A DNA stretch of 35,174 nucleotides from Propionivibrio sp. (GCA_029975435.1 JARKPC010000193.1:1-35174); one strand, 5' to 3'. Counted from the stretch's first letter, positions 1 through 9,372 are shown. Notes: generated by a model from the sequence alone, not told the origin. Made by a program: numbers and translations.

Positions 1-118
1 CGTTGGAGATCAGCTCGCGCAGGAAGATCTCCTTGTTGCTGTACAGCGAGTGGATCATCAGGTTGAGCAGTTGCTTGACTTCGGCCTGAAAGCCCAGGGT
101 TTCCTTGTTGGCGCCCAT
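1..118 (-). CDS. htpG: Hsp90 chaperone HtpG, N-terminal fragment
   Basis: Only the first 39 codons are inside the window; the gene runs off the left edge. The translation begins [20 protein letters not shown] and continues into [19 protein letters not shown], the very conserved N-terminal helix of bacterial Hsp90, which leads into the ATP-binding GHKL domain. HtpG is a cytosolic ATP-dependent chaperone acting with DnaK. The ATG at 118 is preceded by a GGAG ribosome site. A sigma-32-like promoter lies about 90 bases upstream (206-234), fitting heat-shock control. Identification is firm despite the short fragment because this segment is almost invariant in the family. Confidence 0.93.
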   Translation of the reverse strand, partial: MGANKETLGFQAEVKQLLNLMIHSLYSNKEIFLRELISN

Positions 119-205
119 TGAATAACTCCGTATGACGAGGATTGTGATGAATTGACAGACGAGACGTGCTCACTCCGAACGCGCGCGGCGCCGGATGGTG
201 CGCGC

Positions 206-234
206 TAGTTGGGGGCAACACGACGGTTTTCAAG
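206..234 (-). promoter_or_regulatory. sigma-32-like heat-shock promoter for htpG
   Basis: On the minus strand there is CTTGAA (234-229), a 14-base spacer, then CCCCAACTA (214-206). The heat-shock sigma consensus is CTTGAA, 13-17 bases, CCCCATnTA, so only one specified base of the -10 differs. It points at htpG with a leader of roughly 80 bases. Site and spacing are seen directly; the sigma-32 assignment follows from the known consensus and the identity of the gene. Confidence 0.6.
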
Positions 235-277
235 CCCCGAAACGCGGGGGCAGTTCCGCTGCCGAGAGCCGGTTTGG

Positions 278-1081
278 CTACTGCGGAAAGGCTTCTTCGG
301 CCGAGTCCGAAACGTGAACTTCGATGTTGGCCTTGCCCAGCTCAGCCAGAATGCTCTCCGGTGGCTGGCGATCCGTAAACAACACATCGATCTCGGAAAT
401 ATGACAAAGACGAACCATCGGATTGCATCCGAACTTCGTGTGGTCGGTGACCAGGATGATCTGCCGGGCGTTTTCGATGATGGCCTGCGCGACGCGGACT
501 TCGCGGTAATCGAAATCCAGCAGCGTCCCGTCGGCGTCGATCCCTGAAATACCGATGATTCCGTAGTCCACCTTGAACTGCCGCACAAAGTCGATGGTCG
601 ATTCGCCGATCACTCCGCGGTCCGTGCGCACAACGCCGCCGGCAACGATGACCTCGAAATTGGGGTTATCGCACAACAGGGAGGCGACGTTCAGGTTGTT
701 GGTGATCACCCGCAGGTTCTTGTGATCGCGCAGCGCCTTGGCCACTTCCTCGGTAGTCGTCCCGATGTTGATGAACAGCGAGGCGTTGTCCGGGATGTAA
801 TCGGCGACCATGCGGGCGATGCGGATCTTTGCTTCGTGATTGAGAATCTGCCGGGTCGGGTAATCGACGTTCTCCACGCTCGACGCCAGGCCGGCTCCGC
901 CGTGGTAGCGGCGCAACAGTCCCTTGTCGCACAACTCGTTGATGTCGCGACGGATGGTCTGCGCCGTCACCTTGAAAGCCTTGCTCAACTCATCGGTCGA
1001 CAGAAAACCGCTCTGGTTAGCCATTTCGATGATGTCGAGATGGCGCTGGCTGAGGTTCAGTTGCGAAAGCCGCGTTTTCAT
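278..1081 (-). CDS. glpR: DeoR-family glycerol-3-phosphate repressor GlpR
   Basis: A 267-residue DeoR-family regulator. Residues about 5-60 hold the winged helix (LSQRHLDIIEMANQSGFLST, then VTAQTIRRDINELCDKGLL), followed by the sugar-phosphate sensor domain with the family motif IGTTTEEVAKAL and the C-terminal VTDHTKFG signature. GlpR binds glycerol-3-phosphate and represses glp genes. A GTG at 1087 is also in frame, but the ATG at 1081 has a well-placed GGGGAG and is preferred. It is divergent from glpD, and operator-like sites lie in the shared gap (1095-1108 and 1257-1297), so it probably controls glpD-glpK and perhaps itself. Confidence 0.9.
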   Translation of the reverse strand: MKTRLSQLNLSQRHLDIIEMANQSGFLSTDELSKAFKVTAQTIRRDINELCDKGLLRRYHGGAGLASSVENVDYPTRQILNHEAKIRIARMVADYIPDNASLFINIGTTTEEVAKALRDHKNLRVITNNLNVASLLCDNPNFEVIVAGGVVRTDRGVIGESTIDFVRQFKVDYGIIGISGIDADGTLLDFDYREVRVAQAIIENARQIILVTDHTKFGCNPMVRLCHISEIDVLFTDRQPPESILAELGKANIEVHVSDSAEEAFPQ

Positions 1082-1094
1082 TCCCACTCCCCTA

Positions 1095-1108
1095 GTTCAA
1101 GCCTGAAC
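1095..1108. promoter_or_regulatory. Possible GlpR autoregulatory operator
   Basis: GTTCAAGCCTGAAC is a perfect dyad with GTTC and GAAC separated by 6 bases, the same spacing as in the Escherichia coli GlpR consensus (GTTCG-4-CGAAC). The inner CG and outer ATG/CAT bases are not conserved, so it would be a weak site. It lies just upstream of the glpR ribosome site, where binding would block glpR transcription. Inference only. Confidence 0.3.
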
Positions 1109-1232
1109 GGCACTTTGGTCACCACCGGAACACTGCCGCGACCATTTTCAATTTTTTGGAAAGCCGCATCAATACGCGTTGATTCTAACCGACGATCCCA
1201 TTGGAAGCATCCAGAGGAACATCGAAAAGCCA

Positions 1233-1259
1233 TTGACAAAGGCAAGAACACGTCATAAT
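1233..1259 (+). promoter_or_regulatory. glpD-glpK promoter
   Basis: TTGACA (1233-1238) is a perfect -35. CATAAT (1254-1259) is a 5 of 6 match for the -10, but at a short 15-base spacing; TAATGT (1256-1261) gives 17 bases with a poorer match. Either -10 overlaps the GlpR operator at 1257-1276, the usual repression geometry. The resulting leader to the glpD ATG is about 140 bases. The rest of the 1082-1406 gap shows nothing else I can name. Confidence 0.5.
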
Positions 1260-1297
1260 GTTCGTTTCCGAATATTTTACGTTCGTTTGAACAACAA
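1257..1297 (+). promoter_or_regulatory. GlpR operators upstream of glpD
   Basis: Bases 1257-1276 (ATGTTCG, TTTC, CGAATAT with flanking A and T) match the E. coli GlpR operator pattern ATGTTCG-4-CGAACAT at all but one half-site base. A second left half-site (ACGTTCG, 1279-1285) repeats exactly 21 bases later and is followed by GAAC at a shorter spacing (GTTC-GTTT-GAAC, 1281-1292). Tandem operators two helical turns apart are typical of glp promoters. The first site is convincing; the second is degenerate. Confidence 0.7.
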
Positions 1298-1406
1298 CAT
1301 GAACTGACATTTTCCTTACAGAACACCAGCGAACAAGAATATTTACCTCTTCCAACCGGATTTTTCCCCTTTCTTCTCCATATCAGTCTGCATCCAATTT
1401 CCATCT

Positions 1407-3032
1407 ATGAAACTCCGAACTAGCAACATCGAAAAACTCGGCCAGGGAATCTATGACGCGCTCGTCATCGGTGGCGGCATCAACGGTGCGGTCTCGGCCG
1501 CGGCGCTCTCCGGCAAGGGCGCTCGCGTAGCGCTGATCGACCAGCGCGATTTCGCCGGATTCACCAGCCAGCAATCGAGCAACCTGGCGTGGGGCGGCAT
1601 CAAATACCTGGAAAGCAACGATTTCGGCCTGGTCTGGGGACTGTGCAAGAGCCGCAATCATTTGATGGAAAACTATCCGTCGCGCGTCAAGGAGATCCGC
1701 TTCTACTCGACGATCGAAAAAGGCTTCCGCTTCCATCCGCGCTTCATCTGGCTCGGCACCTGGCTGTACTGGTTCTTCGGACGCGGATTTACCAAAACGC
1801 CGCGCTGGCTGCCCAAACGCACCGTCAATAGCGAAGAACCCGTCATCCGGACCGACAATTTCTACGGCGGATTCGAGTATTCCGACGCTTACCTGCACGA
1901 CAACGACGCCCGCTTCGTCTTCCAGTTCATCCGCTCGGCGATGGATCGCGGCTGCATAGCAGCAAACTACGTCGAATCACTGGGCGCGCGCCGTGAAGAC
2001 GGTCTTTGGATCACGCGGGCGCGCGACGGCATGACTGGCCAAGAGTTCGAAATCTGCTCACGGGTTTTGATCAACGCCGCCGGCCCGTTCGTGGACGCGC
2101 ACAACCGCAAGACCGGCGAAACGACGGCGCACCGCCACGTCTTCTCCAAGGGCATCCACCTGATCGTTCCGCAGATCACGAAGAACCAGCGCGTGCTGAC
2201 CTTCTTCGCCGACGACGGCCGCTTGTTTTTCGTCATCCCGATGGGCGTGCGGACCTGTGTCGGAACAACCGACACCCGTACCGAGTCGCCGTTCAGCGAA
2301 GTGACCGAGGAAGACCGCCATTTCGTGCTCGAAAACATCAACAAGCGGCTCAACCTGAAGAAACCGCTGACATGCGAGGACATCATCGCCGAACGCTGCG
2401 GCGTCCGGCCGCTGGTCGTAAGCACGGGCAATGGCAGTGGAAACGAACGCGACTGGCTGCAGATGTCGCGCAAGCACGAGATCGACGTCAGCCGTGACAC
2501 GGCCCACATCAGTATCTTCGGCGGCAAGCTGACCGATTGCGTCAACGTCGGCAACGAGGTCGCGGACTACGTATCGGCGATGGGCGTGCGTCTCGAAAAC
2601 CCCGACTACAAGTGGTACGGCGAGCCGCATTCTTCGGTGCGCGAGGAATACCTGCAGCAGGCGAAACTGATGAACCTCGACGGCTACACCTCGCCCGATG
2701 CGATTGAACAGCTCAGCCAGCGGCTATGGCGCCGCTACGACCGGCAGGCGCTCGAATTGCTTGCCGACATCCGCGAGGACCCGCGCCAGGCGGAAATCCT
2801 GATCAAGGGAACCGACTACATCCGCTGCGAGATTCGCCTGGCCAAGCAACAGGAAATGATCACCAAGCTGGAAGACTTCCTGCGACGGCGCTCGAAGATT
2901 GCGCTCGTCGTCCGGAAGGAGGATATTCGCCGGGCAGAGGGCTTGATGGAGGCGTGCGAAATCCTGTTCGAGGAACAGGCCAAGGCCAAGTTCGACGAGT
3001 ATTTCGAGGAATGCGACGCCCCACAGAAATGA
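1407..3032 (+). CDS. glpD: Aerobic-type FAD glycerol-3-phosphate dehydrogenase GlpD
   Basis: A 541-residue flavoprotein that oxidises glycerol-3-phosphate to dihydroxyacetone phosphate at the inner membrane and feeds electrons to quinone. The N-terminal dinucleotide fold is clear: VIGGGINGA (residues about 20-28), then IDQRDFAGFTSQQSSNLAWGG, typical of GlpD. The middle holds the substrate-domain segments AAGPFVD, KGIHLIVP and FVIPMGVRTCVGTTDT. The C-terminal helical domain is complete and the length is normal. The ATG at 1407 has no clear Shine-Dalgarno sequence, which is odd for the first gene of an operon. It is 12 bases upstream of glpK in one transcription unit, controlled by GlpR. Confidence 0.93.
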   Translation: MKLRTSNIEKLGQGIYDALVIGGGINGAVSAAALSGKGARVALIDQRDFAGFTSQQSSNLAWGGIKYLESNDFGLVWGLCKSRNHLMENYPSRVKEIRFYSTIEKGFRFHPRFIWLGTWLYWFFGRGFTKTPRWLPKRTVNSEEPVIRTDNFYGGFEYSDAYLHDNDARFVFQFIRSAMDRGCIAANYVESLGARREDGLWITRARDGMTGQEFEICSRVLINAAGPFVDAHNRKTGETTAHRHVFSKGIHLIVPQITKNQRVLTFFADDGRLFFVIPMGVRTCVGTTDTRTESPFSEVTEEDRHFVLENINKRLNLKKPLTCEDIIAERCGVRPLVVSTGNGSGNERDWLQMSRKHEIDVSRDTAHISIFGGKLTDCVNVGNEVADYVSAMGVRLENPDYKWYGEPHSSVREEYLQQAKLMNLDGYTSPDAIEQLSQRLWRRYDRQALELLADIREDPRQAEILIKGTDYIRCEIRLAKQQEMITKLEDFLRRRSKIALVVRKEDIRRAEGLMEACEILFEEQAKAKFDEYFEECDAPQK

Positions 3033-4550
<1,518 letters not shown>

Positions 4551-4575
4551 CCGAAAATAAACGATTGATGTGGTT

Positions 4576-4616
4576 ACAGGCTGCCGGATTACCCCATTCC
4601 GGCAGCCTGTTTTTTT
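4576..4616 (+). terminator. Intrinsic terminator after glpK
   Basis: A perfect 12-base stem, CAGGCTGCCGGA (4577-4588) with TCCGGCAGCCTG (4598-4609), a 9-base loop and an outer A-T pair, followed by seven T residues (4610-4616). It ends the glpD-glpK unit. Confidence 0.92.
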
Positions 4617-4741
4617 GTATCGAATCCCCAACAGGATCACAGTCTCTCTCACTCGCAATCATCAGTTCGACGACGAACTCCCCATAGCCTCTGCAAACGT
4701 GCTATACATGACACATTTCTCCAACAACTGGCGATAACGTC

Positions 4742-5434
4742 ATGAGCCCAAAAGAAAAGACCGTTGTTTTCGGCACCGAGGACGTGCTGGTCAGTCTGTG
4801 CGATTCGGTCACCAAGGTACTCACCATGGCCACGCACAGCCAGATCCGTTATTCGGCGATGGTGCAGCGTATCAGCAAGACCTGTCTGAAGCCCGATATC
4901 GGCTGCTTCGTGCTGTTCGACGGCGGATTCTCCGGGCTGGTGATCCTCAATTTCTCGGCCCAGGCGGCCATGGAAATCTACGAGAGCTACATGCTGAGCA
5001 TGGGGATTCCGAAAGACGGACTGGCGAGTTCCTTTACCTCGGACGAAGTCAGCAACGTCATGGGCGAACTGATGAATCAGATCGTCGGCGACTTTACGGG
5101 CAAGATCGGGCGCGAACTACAGACCCACATCACCCAGAACCAGCCAAAGATGCTGGCCATCAACAAGCAGGTGATGCTCAGCGTCGACGCCAACCTTGAC
5201 CAGCCCGAGGCGCGCCGCGTGACGTTCTACACCGGGGGCAACAATATTTTCTACCTCGAACTGGCCATCGACCACACGGAATTCATCAAGATCTACGACT
5301 TTGAACCGCATGCCGCGCCCGATCCCGACGAACTGATCGCGCAAGCCAACGGCAACTCGAAAGCCAGCGAGCCGCTGCCTTCGCTTCCGGATAACGACGA
5401 CAACGACGAACTGCTGAAATCCCTCGGCATGTAA
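4742..5434 (+). CDS. CheX-like DUF3334 family protein
   Basis: A 230-residue protein that I recognise as DUF3334-like, recalled from the conserved segment CLKPDIGCFVLFDGGFSGLV; no search was run. The central helix DEVSNVMGELMNQIVGDFTG (about 101-120) contains ExxN (E109, N112), as in the CheC/CheX/FliY fold where E and N form the CheY-P phosphatase site. This makes a CheX-like role plausible. The C-terminal 35 residues are acidic and low-complexity, ending in the short hydrophobic tail DELLKSLGM, possibly a docking peptide. No chemotaxis or flagellar gene is near. It is a single-gene unit between two terminators. The start ATG has a weak ribosome site. Confidence 0.7.
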   Translation: MSPKEKTVVFGTEDVLVSLCDSVTKVLTMATHSQIRYSAMVQRISKTCLKPDIGCFVLFDGGFSGLVILNFSAQAAMEIYESYMLSMGIPKDGLASSFTSDEVSNVMGELMNQIVGDFTGKIGRELQTHITQNQPKMLAINKQVMLSVDANLDQPEARRVTFYTGGNNIFYLELAIDHTEFIKIYDFEPHAAPDPDELIAQANGNSKASEPLPSLPDNDDNDELLKSLGM

Positions 5435-5454
5435 AGAACACTGCATTCCAAAAG

Positions 5455-5479
5455 AGGCAGCGAGTTCGCTGCCTTTTTT
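5455..5479 (+). terminator. Intrinsic terminator after the DUF3334 gene
   Basis: AGGCAGCG (5455-5462) and CGCTGCCT (5467-5474) form an 8-base stem with a 4-base loop AGTT, followed by six T (5474-5479). A-rich bases precede the stem, so it may also act on the convergent aminotransferase gene ending at 5487. Confidence 0.85.
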
Positions 5480-5486
5480 GTCGTCA

Positions 5487-6671
5487 TCAGTTTCCTGCCA
5501 CGCGCGCGCAGATCGCGGCCAAGCGCGCGATACCGTCGCGGATGACCTCGGACCCGGCATTGGAGAAGTTGAGCCGCATGTGATTCTCGCCGCCGCCACG
5601 CGGGAAGAAATCGGCGCCGGGAACGAACGCCACCCCCGCTGCAAGCGCCTCGGCAAGGACGGCCATTGCGTTCATCGTCGGGGGGCCGCTCACCCACAGA
5701 AACATCCCGCCTTCCGGGCGCGTCCAGGAGAATCCTTCCGGCATGTGCCGGCGCAAGGCTTCGTCCATCACGGCATAACGTTCGCCGTAGGCCGCGCAAA
5801 CCCGCTCGACATGCTGCCGGTTGTCGAAATCCCGAAGGTAGCGGTCAAGCACCAGTTGATCGAAACTCGACGTGTGCAGGTCCGCCGCCTGTTTGGCGAT
5901 CACCAGTTTGTCGCGCATCGGCCCCGAAGCCACAATCCACCCGGTGCGAAACCCGGGCGCCACGGTTTTCGAGAATGTGCTCAGGTAGATGACCCGCCCG
6001 CTTTCGTCGAACGACTTGATCGGCGGCAGGTGTTCGCCCCGGTAGCGGAGCCGGCCGTAGGGATCGTCCTCGACGATCAGGAGATTTCTGTGTGCGGCGA
6101 TTTCCGCGAGTTGTCGGCGGCGTTCCAGGGAAAGGGTGCGCCCCGTCGGATTCTGGAAATTCGGAATGACGTAGAGAAAGCGCGCCCTGCCTTCGGCGGC
6201 CAGTTCATCGACGGCTTCCGGGATGACGCCCAGTTCATCGGTCGCCACCGGCCGGAAGTCGGCCTGAAAACACTGGAAGGCCTGGATGGCCGCCATGTAG
6301 GTAGGGGTTTCCGTGAGGATGACGTCACAGGCATCGATGAAAACTTTCCCCAGCAGGTCTAGCGCCTGCTGCGACCCTGTGGTGATCAGGATATCATCGG
6401 CAGCGCACGCGACACGGCGGCAGGACATTTCCGCGGCAATCTGTTCCCTGAGCGGAGCGATTCCTTCGCTGACTCCGTACTGAAATGCCCTGGCGCCACA
6501 CTCGCCGAGAACGCGCTCGGCGGCGGCACGGATGTTCTCCACCGGAAACAGCTCGGGAGCCGGCAGTCCGCCGGCGAACGAGATGACGTCGGGCCGTTCA
6601 GTCATTTTGAGCATCTCCCGGATGGAAGACGGTTTCATGGCATTCATGCGCTGGGCGAAAGCGGTGTCCAC
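5487..6671 (-). CDS. PLP-dependent aminotransferase, LysN/2-aminoadipate type
   Basis: A 394-residue fold-type I aminotransferase. The start region PSSIREMLKMTERPDVISFAGGLP is typical of the 2-aminoadipate/LysN and MocR-domain subgroup. Other marks are TTGSQQALDLL (cofactor phosphate cup), NFQNPTGRTLS, EDDPYG and the cofactor lysine in STFSKTVAPGFRTGW (K235). It should transfer an amino group between an amino acid and 2-oxoglutarate; the exact substrate cannot be read from sequence. The GTG at 6671 is chosen because AGGAG sits 7 bases upstream. It is divergent from a MocR-family regulator, which very likely controls it, making an amino acid or amine substrate sensed by that regulator probable. 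Confidence 0.85.
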   Translation of the reverse strand: MDTAFAQRMNAMKPSSIREMLKMTERPDVISFAGGLPAPELFPVENIRAAAERVLGECGARAFQYGVSEGIAPLREQIAAEMSCRRVACAADDILITTGSQQALDLLGKVFIDACDVILTETPTYMAAIQAFQCFQADFRPVATDELGVIPEAVDELAAEGRARFLYVIPNFQNPTGRTLSLERRRQLAEIAAHRNLLIVEDDPYGRLRYRGEHLPPIKSFDESGRVIYLSTFSKTVAPGFRTGWIVASGPMRDKLVIAKQAADLHTSSFDQLVLDRYLRDFDNRQHVERVCAAYGERYAVMDEALRRHMPEGFSWTRPEGGMFLWVSGPPTMNAMAVLAEALAAGVAFVPGADFFPRGGGENHMRLNFSNAGSEVIRDGIARLAAICARVAGN

Positions 6672-6705
6672 GACTGGCTCCTGGAAATTCTGACAGATAA
6701 GTCCG

Positions 6706-6734
6706 ATTCTATTGATGTGTTACAATACAGACAA
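6706..6734 (-). promoter_or_regulatory. Promoter of the aminotransferase gene with embedded operator-like box
   Basis: On the minus strand TTGTCT (6734-6729), 17 bases, TAGAAT (6711-6706) makes a good sigma-70 promoter. Between the two hexamers lies CTGTATTGTAACA (6730-6718), which resembles the perfect palindrome at 6762-6775 and could be the second half of a MocR-type operator. Confidence 0.5.
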
Positions 6735-6754
6735 GAAATAATGAGGTCATTTGT

Positions 6755-8155
6755 ATGATTTCTGTACTGGTACAGATTGATCACGATGCAAGTATTCCGG
6801 TTCGCGCGCAGATATCCGGCGCTTACGCGGAAGCCATCCGGGACGGTCGCCTGACGCCGGGAACGGCGCTGCCGTCGGTGCGCGCCCTGTCCGGCCGGCT
6901 GGGCATCAGCCCGGCAACCGTGGTGGCGGCCTATCGCGAACTGTGTTCGCGCGGACTGGTCGCCGCGTCGCCGCGTTCCGGATTCCGTGTCGTCGGCATC
7001 AAACCCGGCCAGCCCACCGAACGAAAGGATTTCCAGCTCAACCGCATCGAGCCGGACTTGCGAATTCATCCGGTCGCCGAGTTCGCCAGCCTGATTTTCG
7101 AACTGGCGTCGTCCGATTGCTCCATTGGCGGCTACGAGGAATACCGCGGGCATCTCGGCTTGCGTGAAGCAATCGCGAGTCTCGACCGTGAAATCGGCGT
7201 TGAATCGGAGCCGGCCAGCGGCATGCTGATCACCGCGGGAGCGCAGCAGGCGCTCACCCTGATCGCCCGCTCGCTGGAACCTGGAACGGCGGTAGCCATC
7301 GAGGACCCCTGTTACCCCGGGGCACGCATGGCCTTCAACGGCGCCGGGGCGCGCCTCATCCCCATCCGAATGACCGACGATGGGCCGGATCCAGAGGCGC
7401 TGCAGGCGATCTCGTCTCCCGGCACGGTCGCCGCCTTCTATTGTTGCCCGACCTTCTGCAACCCCACAGGAAGGAGCTGGTCGGACGCCGCGCGGCGGCG
7501 CGTCATGGAAGCCGCCAGCGCTGGTGGTTTCACGCTCATCGAGGATGATTACCTCGGCGACCTCGACTACCTTGGCGAGGCGCCGACACGCTTGGCAGCG
7601 CTCGCCCCCGACTACCCGAAGGCCCGTATCGTGCGTATCCGCACCTTTTCCAAGTGCCTGCTTCCGGCATTGCGCCTGGCCGGTGTCTCGGGCGATCCCG
7701 GCTTCATTACCCGCCTGCTTTCGCTGAAGGTTGCCGACGACCTGGGGTGTTCAGCTTTCCTGCAGCGCGCACTGGCACGCTTCATTCGCCAGGGCAACTA
7801 CCACCGGCACCTGGAGCGCGTGCGCCCACGCTATCGCGCCACGAGGGAATCATTGCGCGCCGCGCTGGCAAGAATGGAGAGGCATGTGTCGTTCGAAGAC
7901 CCGCCCGGCGGACTCTGCCTGCTCGGCCGAGTCGGCGGGAATATCGACCCGAACCGCTTCGTTGCGGAGTGCGCGAAGGGCGGCGTGCTCATTTCACCGG
8001 GAATCGACTACTGGCACAACGCCGCGGACGGCGCCGACCGGTTCAGGATCGGCTTCGGCTCGCTGGCTCCTGAAGAGATTCCCCAGGTCGTTTCAGCGAT
8101 CGAACGTGCAGCCGCCGCTTCCGGCAGTTTTTCCGGGGACCATTCGATCCTGTGA
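6755..8155 (+). CDS. MocR-family (GntR-HTH/aminotransferase fusion) regulator
   Basis: A 466-residue fusion. Residues about 10-75 are a GntR winged helix (VRAQISGAYAEAIRDGRLTP, LPSVRALSGRLGISPATVVAAYREL, GLVAASPRSGFRV). Residues about 110-455 are a class I aminotransferase fold with ITAGAQQALTLIA, CNPTGRSW, EDDYLGDLDY and the cofactor lysine K300 in RTFSKCLLPALRLAG. MocR proteins use bound PLP, or PLP plus an amino ligand, to switch transcription of nearby genes. The ATG at 6755 has GAGG 8 bases upstream. It is divergent from the aminotransferase at 5487-6671, its most likely target. A perfect palindrome (6762-6775) inside its first codons suggests autoregulation. Confidence 0.9.
   Translation: MISVLVQIDHDASIPVRAQISGAYAEAIRDGRLTPGTALPSVRALSGRLGISPATVVAAYRELCSRGLVAASPRSGFRVVGIKPGQPTERKDFQLNRIEPDLRIHPVAEFASLIFELASSDCSIGGYEEYRGHLGLREAIASLDREIGVESEPASGMLITAGAQQALTLIARSLEPGTAVAIEDPCYPGARMAFNGAGARLIPIRMTDDGPDPEALQAISSPGTVAAFYCCPTFCNPTGRSWSDAARRRVMEAASAGGFTLIEDDYLGDLDYLGEAPTRLAALAPDYPKARIVRIRTFSKCLLPALRLAGVSGDPGFITRLLSLKVADDLGCSAFLQRALARFIRQGNYHRHLERVRPRYRATRESLRAALARMERHVSFEDPPGGLCLLGRVGGNIDPNRFVAECAKGGVLISPGIDYWHNAADGADRFRIGFGSLAPEEIPQVVSAIERAAAASGSFSGDHSIL
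6762..6775. promoter_or_regulatory. Perfect palindrome in the first codons of the MocR gene
   Basis: CTGTACTGGTACAG is CTGTAC, TG, GTACAG: a perfect 6-base dyad with a 2-base centre, spanning codons 3-7 of the regulator. A related box, CTGTATTGTAACA, is on the minus strand at 6730-6718. The pair would suit a dimeric MocR protein bridging the divergent promoters. The palindrome is seen; the operator role is inferred. Confidence 0.45.
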
Positions 8156-8166
8156 CGACAATCTGG

Positions 8167-8535
8167 TCAGGCCGCCTTGCTGAAAAACAGCGTGTAGCCG
8201 CCCAAGCCGATCAAGAACACGCCGAACAGGTTGCGCAGCCAGTTCTCGTTCAGGCTGGTCGCCACCATCGCACCGAGCCAGGCACCGATAAACACCGTTG
8301 CGGCAAGAATCACGGCCGCCTGCCAGTCGATTTGCCCGGCGCGGTAATAGGCGAAAACGGCAGCCGCGCCGATCGGTGGCAACAGCACGGCGAGGCTGGT
8401 GCCGATGGCCTTGTGCATCGGAAAATCGAGCAAATAGACCAAGGCCGGCACAATCAACACACCGCCGCCGATGCCAAACACTCCGGAACTCATCCCGGCC
8501 CCCAGGCCAATCAGAATCAGAATCGCCACGTGCAT
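8167..8535 (-). CDS. Short TSUP (TauE/SafE) family sulfur-anion exporter
   Basis: A 122-residue membrane protein with four predicted hydrophobic helices. It contains the TSUP signature GLGAGMSSGVFGIGGGVLIVPAL near the N-terminus and the following HKAIGTSLAVLLPPIGAAA. TSUP proteins export sulfite, sulfonates or other sulfur anions, or move thiosulfate. Most are about 250 residues with two such halves; this single-half form is a known size class that would work as a dimer. It is divergent from a TudS-related desulfidase (8609-9196), which suggests a shared sulfur theme. Substrate unknown. The start at 8535 has only a weak ribosome site. Confidence 0.82.
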   Translation of the reverse strand: MHVAILILIGLGAGMSSGVFGIGGGVLIVPALVYLLDFPMHKAIGTSLAVLLPPIGAAAVFAYYRAGQIDWQAAVILAATVFIGAWLGAMVATSLNENWLRNLFGVFLIGLGGYTLFFSKAA

Positions 8536-8608
8536 CTCTGCTACCCTTTCACAAACACCGGTTTGTTTTCAAACGATCGCCGGATTATAAGTTAGGGAAC
8601 ACCGCACC

Positions 8609-9196
8609 ATGCTCCGAAAATCCGTTGCCGTAATGAAAGGACTGCTCGGAATGACCGCGCCGACGGAAGTCACCAGAGGCCGCCGTTTCATCGCCGTCAT
8701 CGAGTGCGTGCTCAACCAGAATGCTCGGGATACCGGCGCTGCCTGTTTTCCGGCAATGAATTTCGCCTTGCTGCAACAGTGCCATGCGCATGATGTGGGT
8801 ATCCTGCAAATGCCTTGCCCGGAAGTCACCGCGCTCGGCTTCGAGCGCAGACGAGCCGTGGGACAAAGCCTGCGCCAGGCGCTCGACAGCGAACACGGAC
8901 GAAGCCGCTGCCACGCGCTGGCCGTGGACACGGCCGACCGCATCGAGGGCTATCTGTCGCAGGGATGCGAGTTGCTGGCCGTCGTCGGCGGCAACCCGCG
9001 CAGCCCAGGCTGCGCCATTCACCACGGGCCGGAGGGTTTGCGCGAGGAATCCGGGATTTTCATGAAGGCGCTGCAGGAGGAACTGCGTCGGAGGGGACGC
9101 GAAGTCGTTTTCCAGCCCATGCGCGACCACGACCCGTTGCTGCTGCAGGAAGATCTCGCCCGGCTTCAGGACGTGCTGGTTTCTGCCCGGAAATAG
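8609..9196 (+). CDS. TudS/DUF523-related putative desulfidase
   Basis: A 195-residue protein with three well-separated cysteines in the contexts expected of the DUF523/TudS group: C33 in VIECVLNQNAR, C70 in LQMPCPEVTALG and C135 in GGNPRSPGCA. In TudS (2-thiouracil desulfidase) three cysteines hold a [4Fe-4S] cluster whose free iron takes sulfur from the substrate. The pattern VLNQN after the first cysteine is closer to the TudS-related CD3072-type proteins than to TudS itself. It would be cytosolic. ATG 8609 has AGGGA 10 bases upstream; in-frame ATGs at codons 9 and 15 are alternatives. Substrate unknown. Its divergent neighbour is a sulfur-anion exporter. Confidence 0.62.
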   Translation: MLRKSVAVMKGLLGMTAPTEVTRGRRFIAVIECVLNQNARDTGAACFPAMNFALLQQCHAHDVGILQMPCPEVTALGFERRRAVGQSLRQALDSEHGRSRCHALAVDTADRIEGYLSQGCELLAVVGGNPRSPGCAIHHGPEGLREESGIFMKALQEELRRRGREVVFQPMRDHDPLLLQEDLARLQDVLVSARK

Positions 9197-9372
9197 GCGC
9201 TTGGCGGCACGCCCATTCCCTTCGACGAATAGCCTTGACCGTTAGCCGGGGAGACGAACATTCACGCAATCTCGTATAGTGCTCATGATGTCGATTACAG
9301 GGCGCCTCGTCTGGCGCGAGCTGACGGAATTCACGCGCTCACCCATCCCCAACCCTCTTCCCTCAGTACAGA

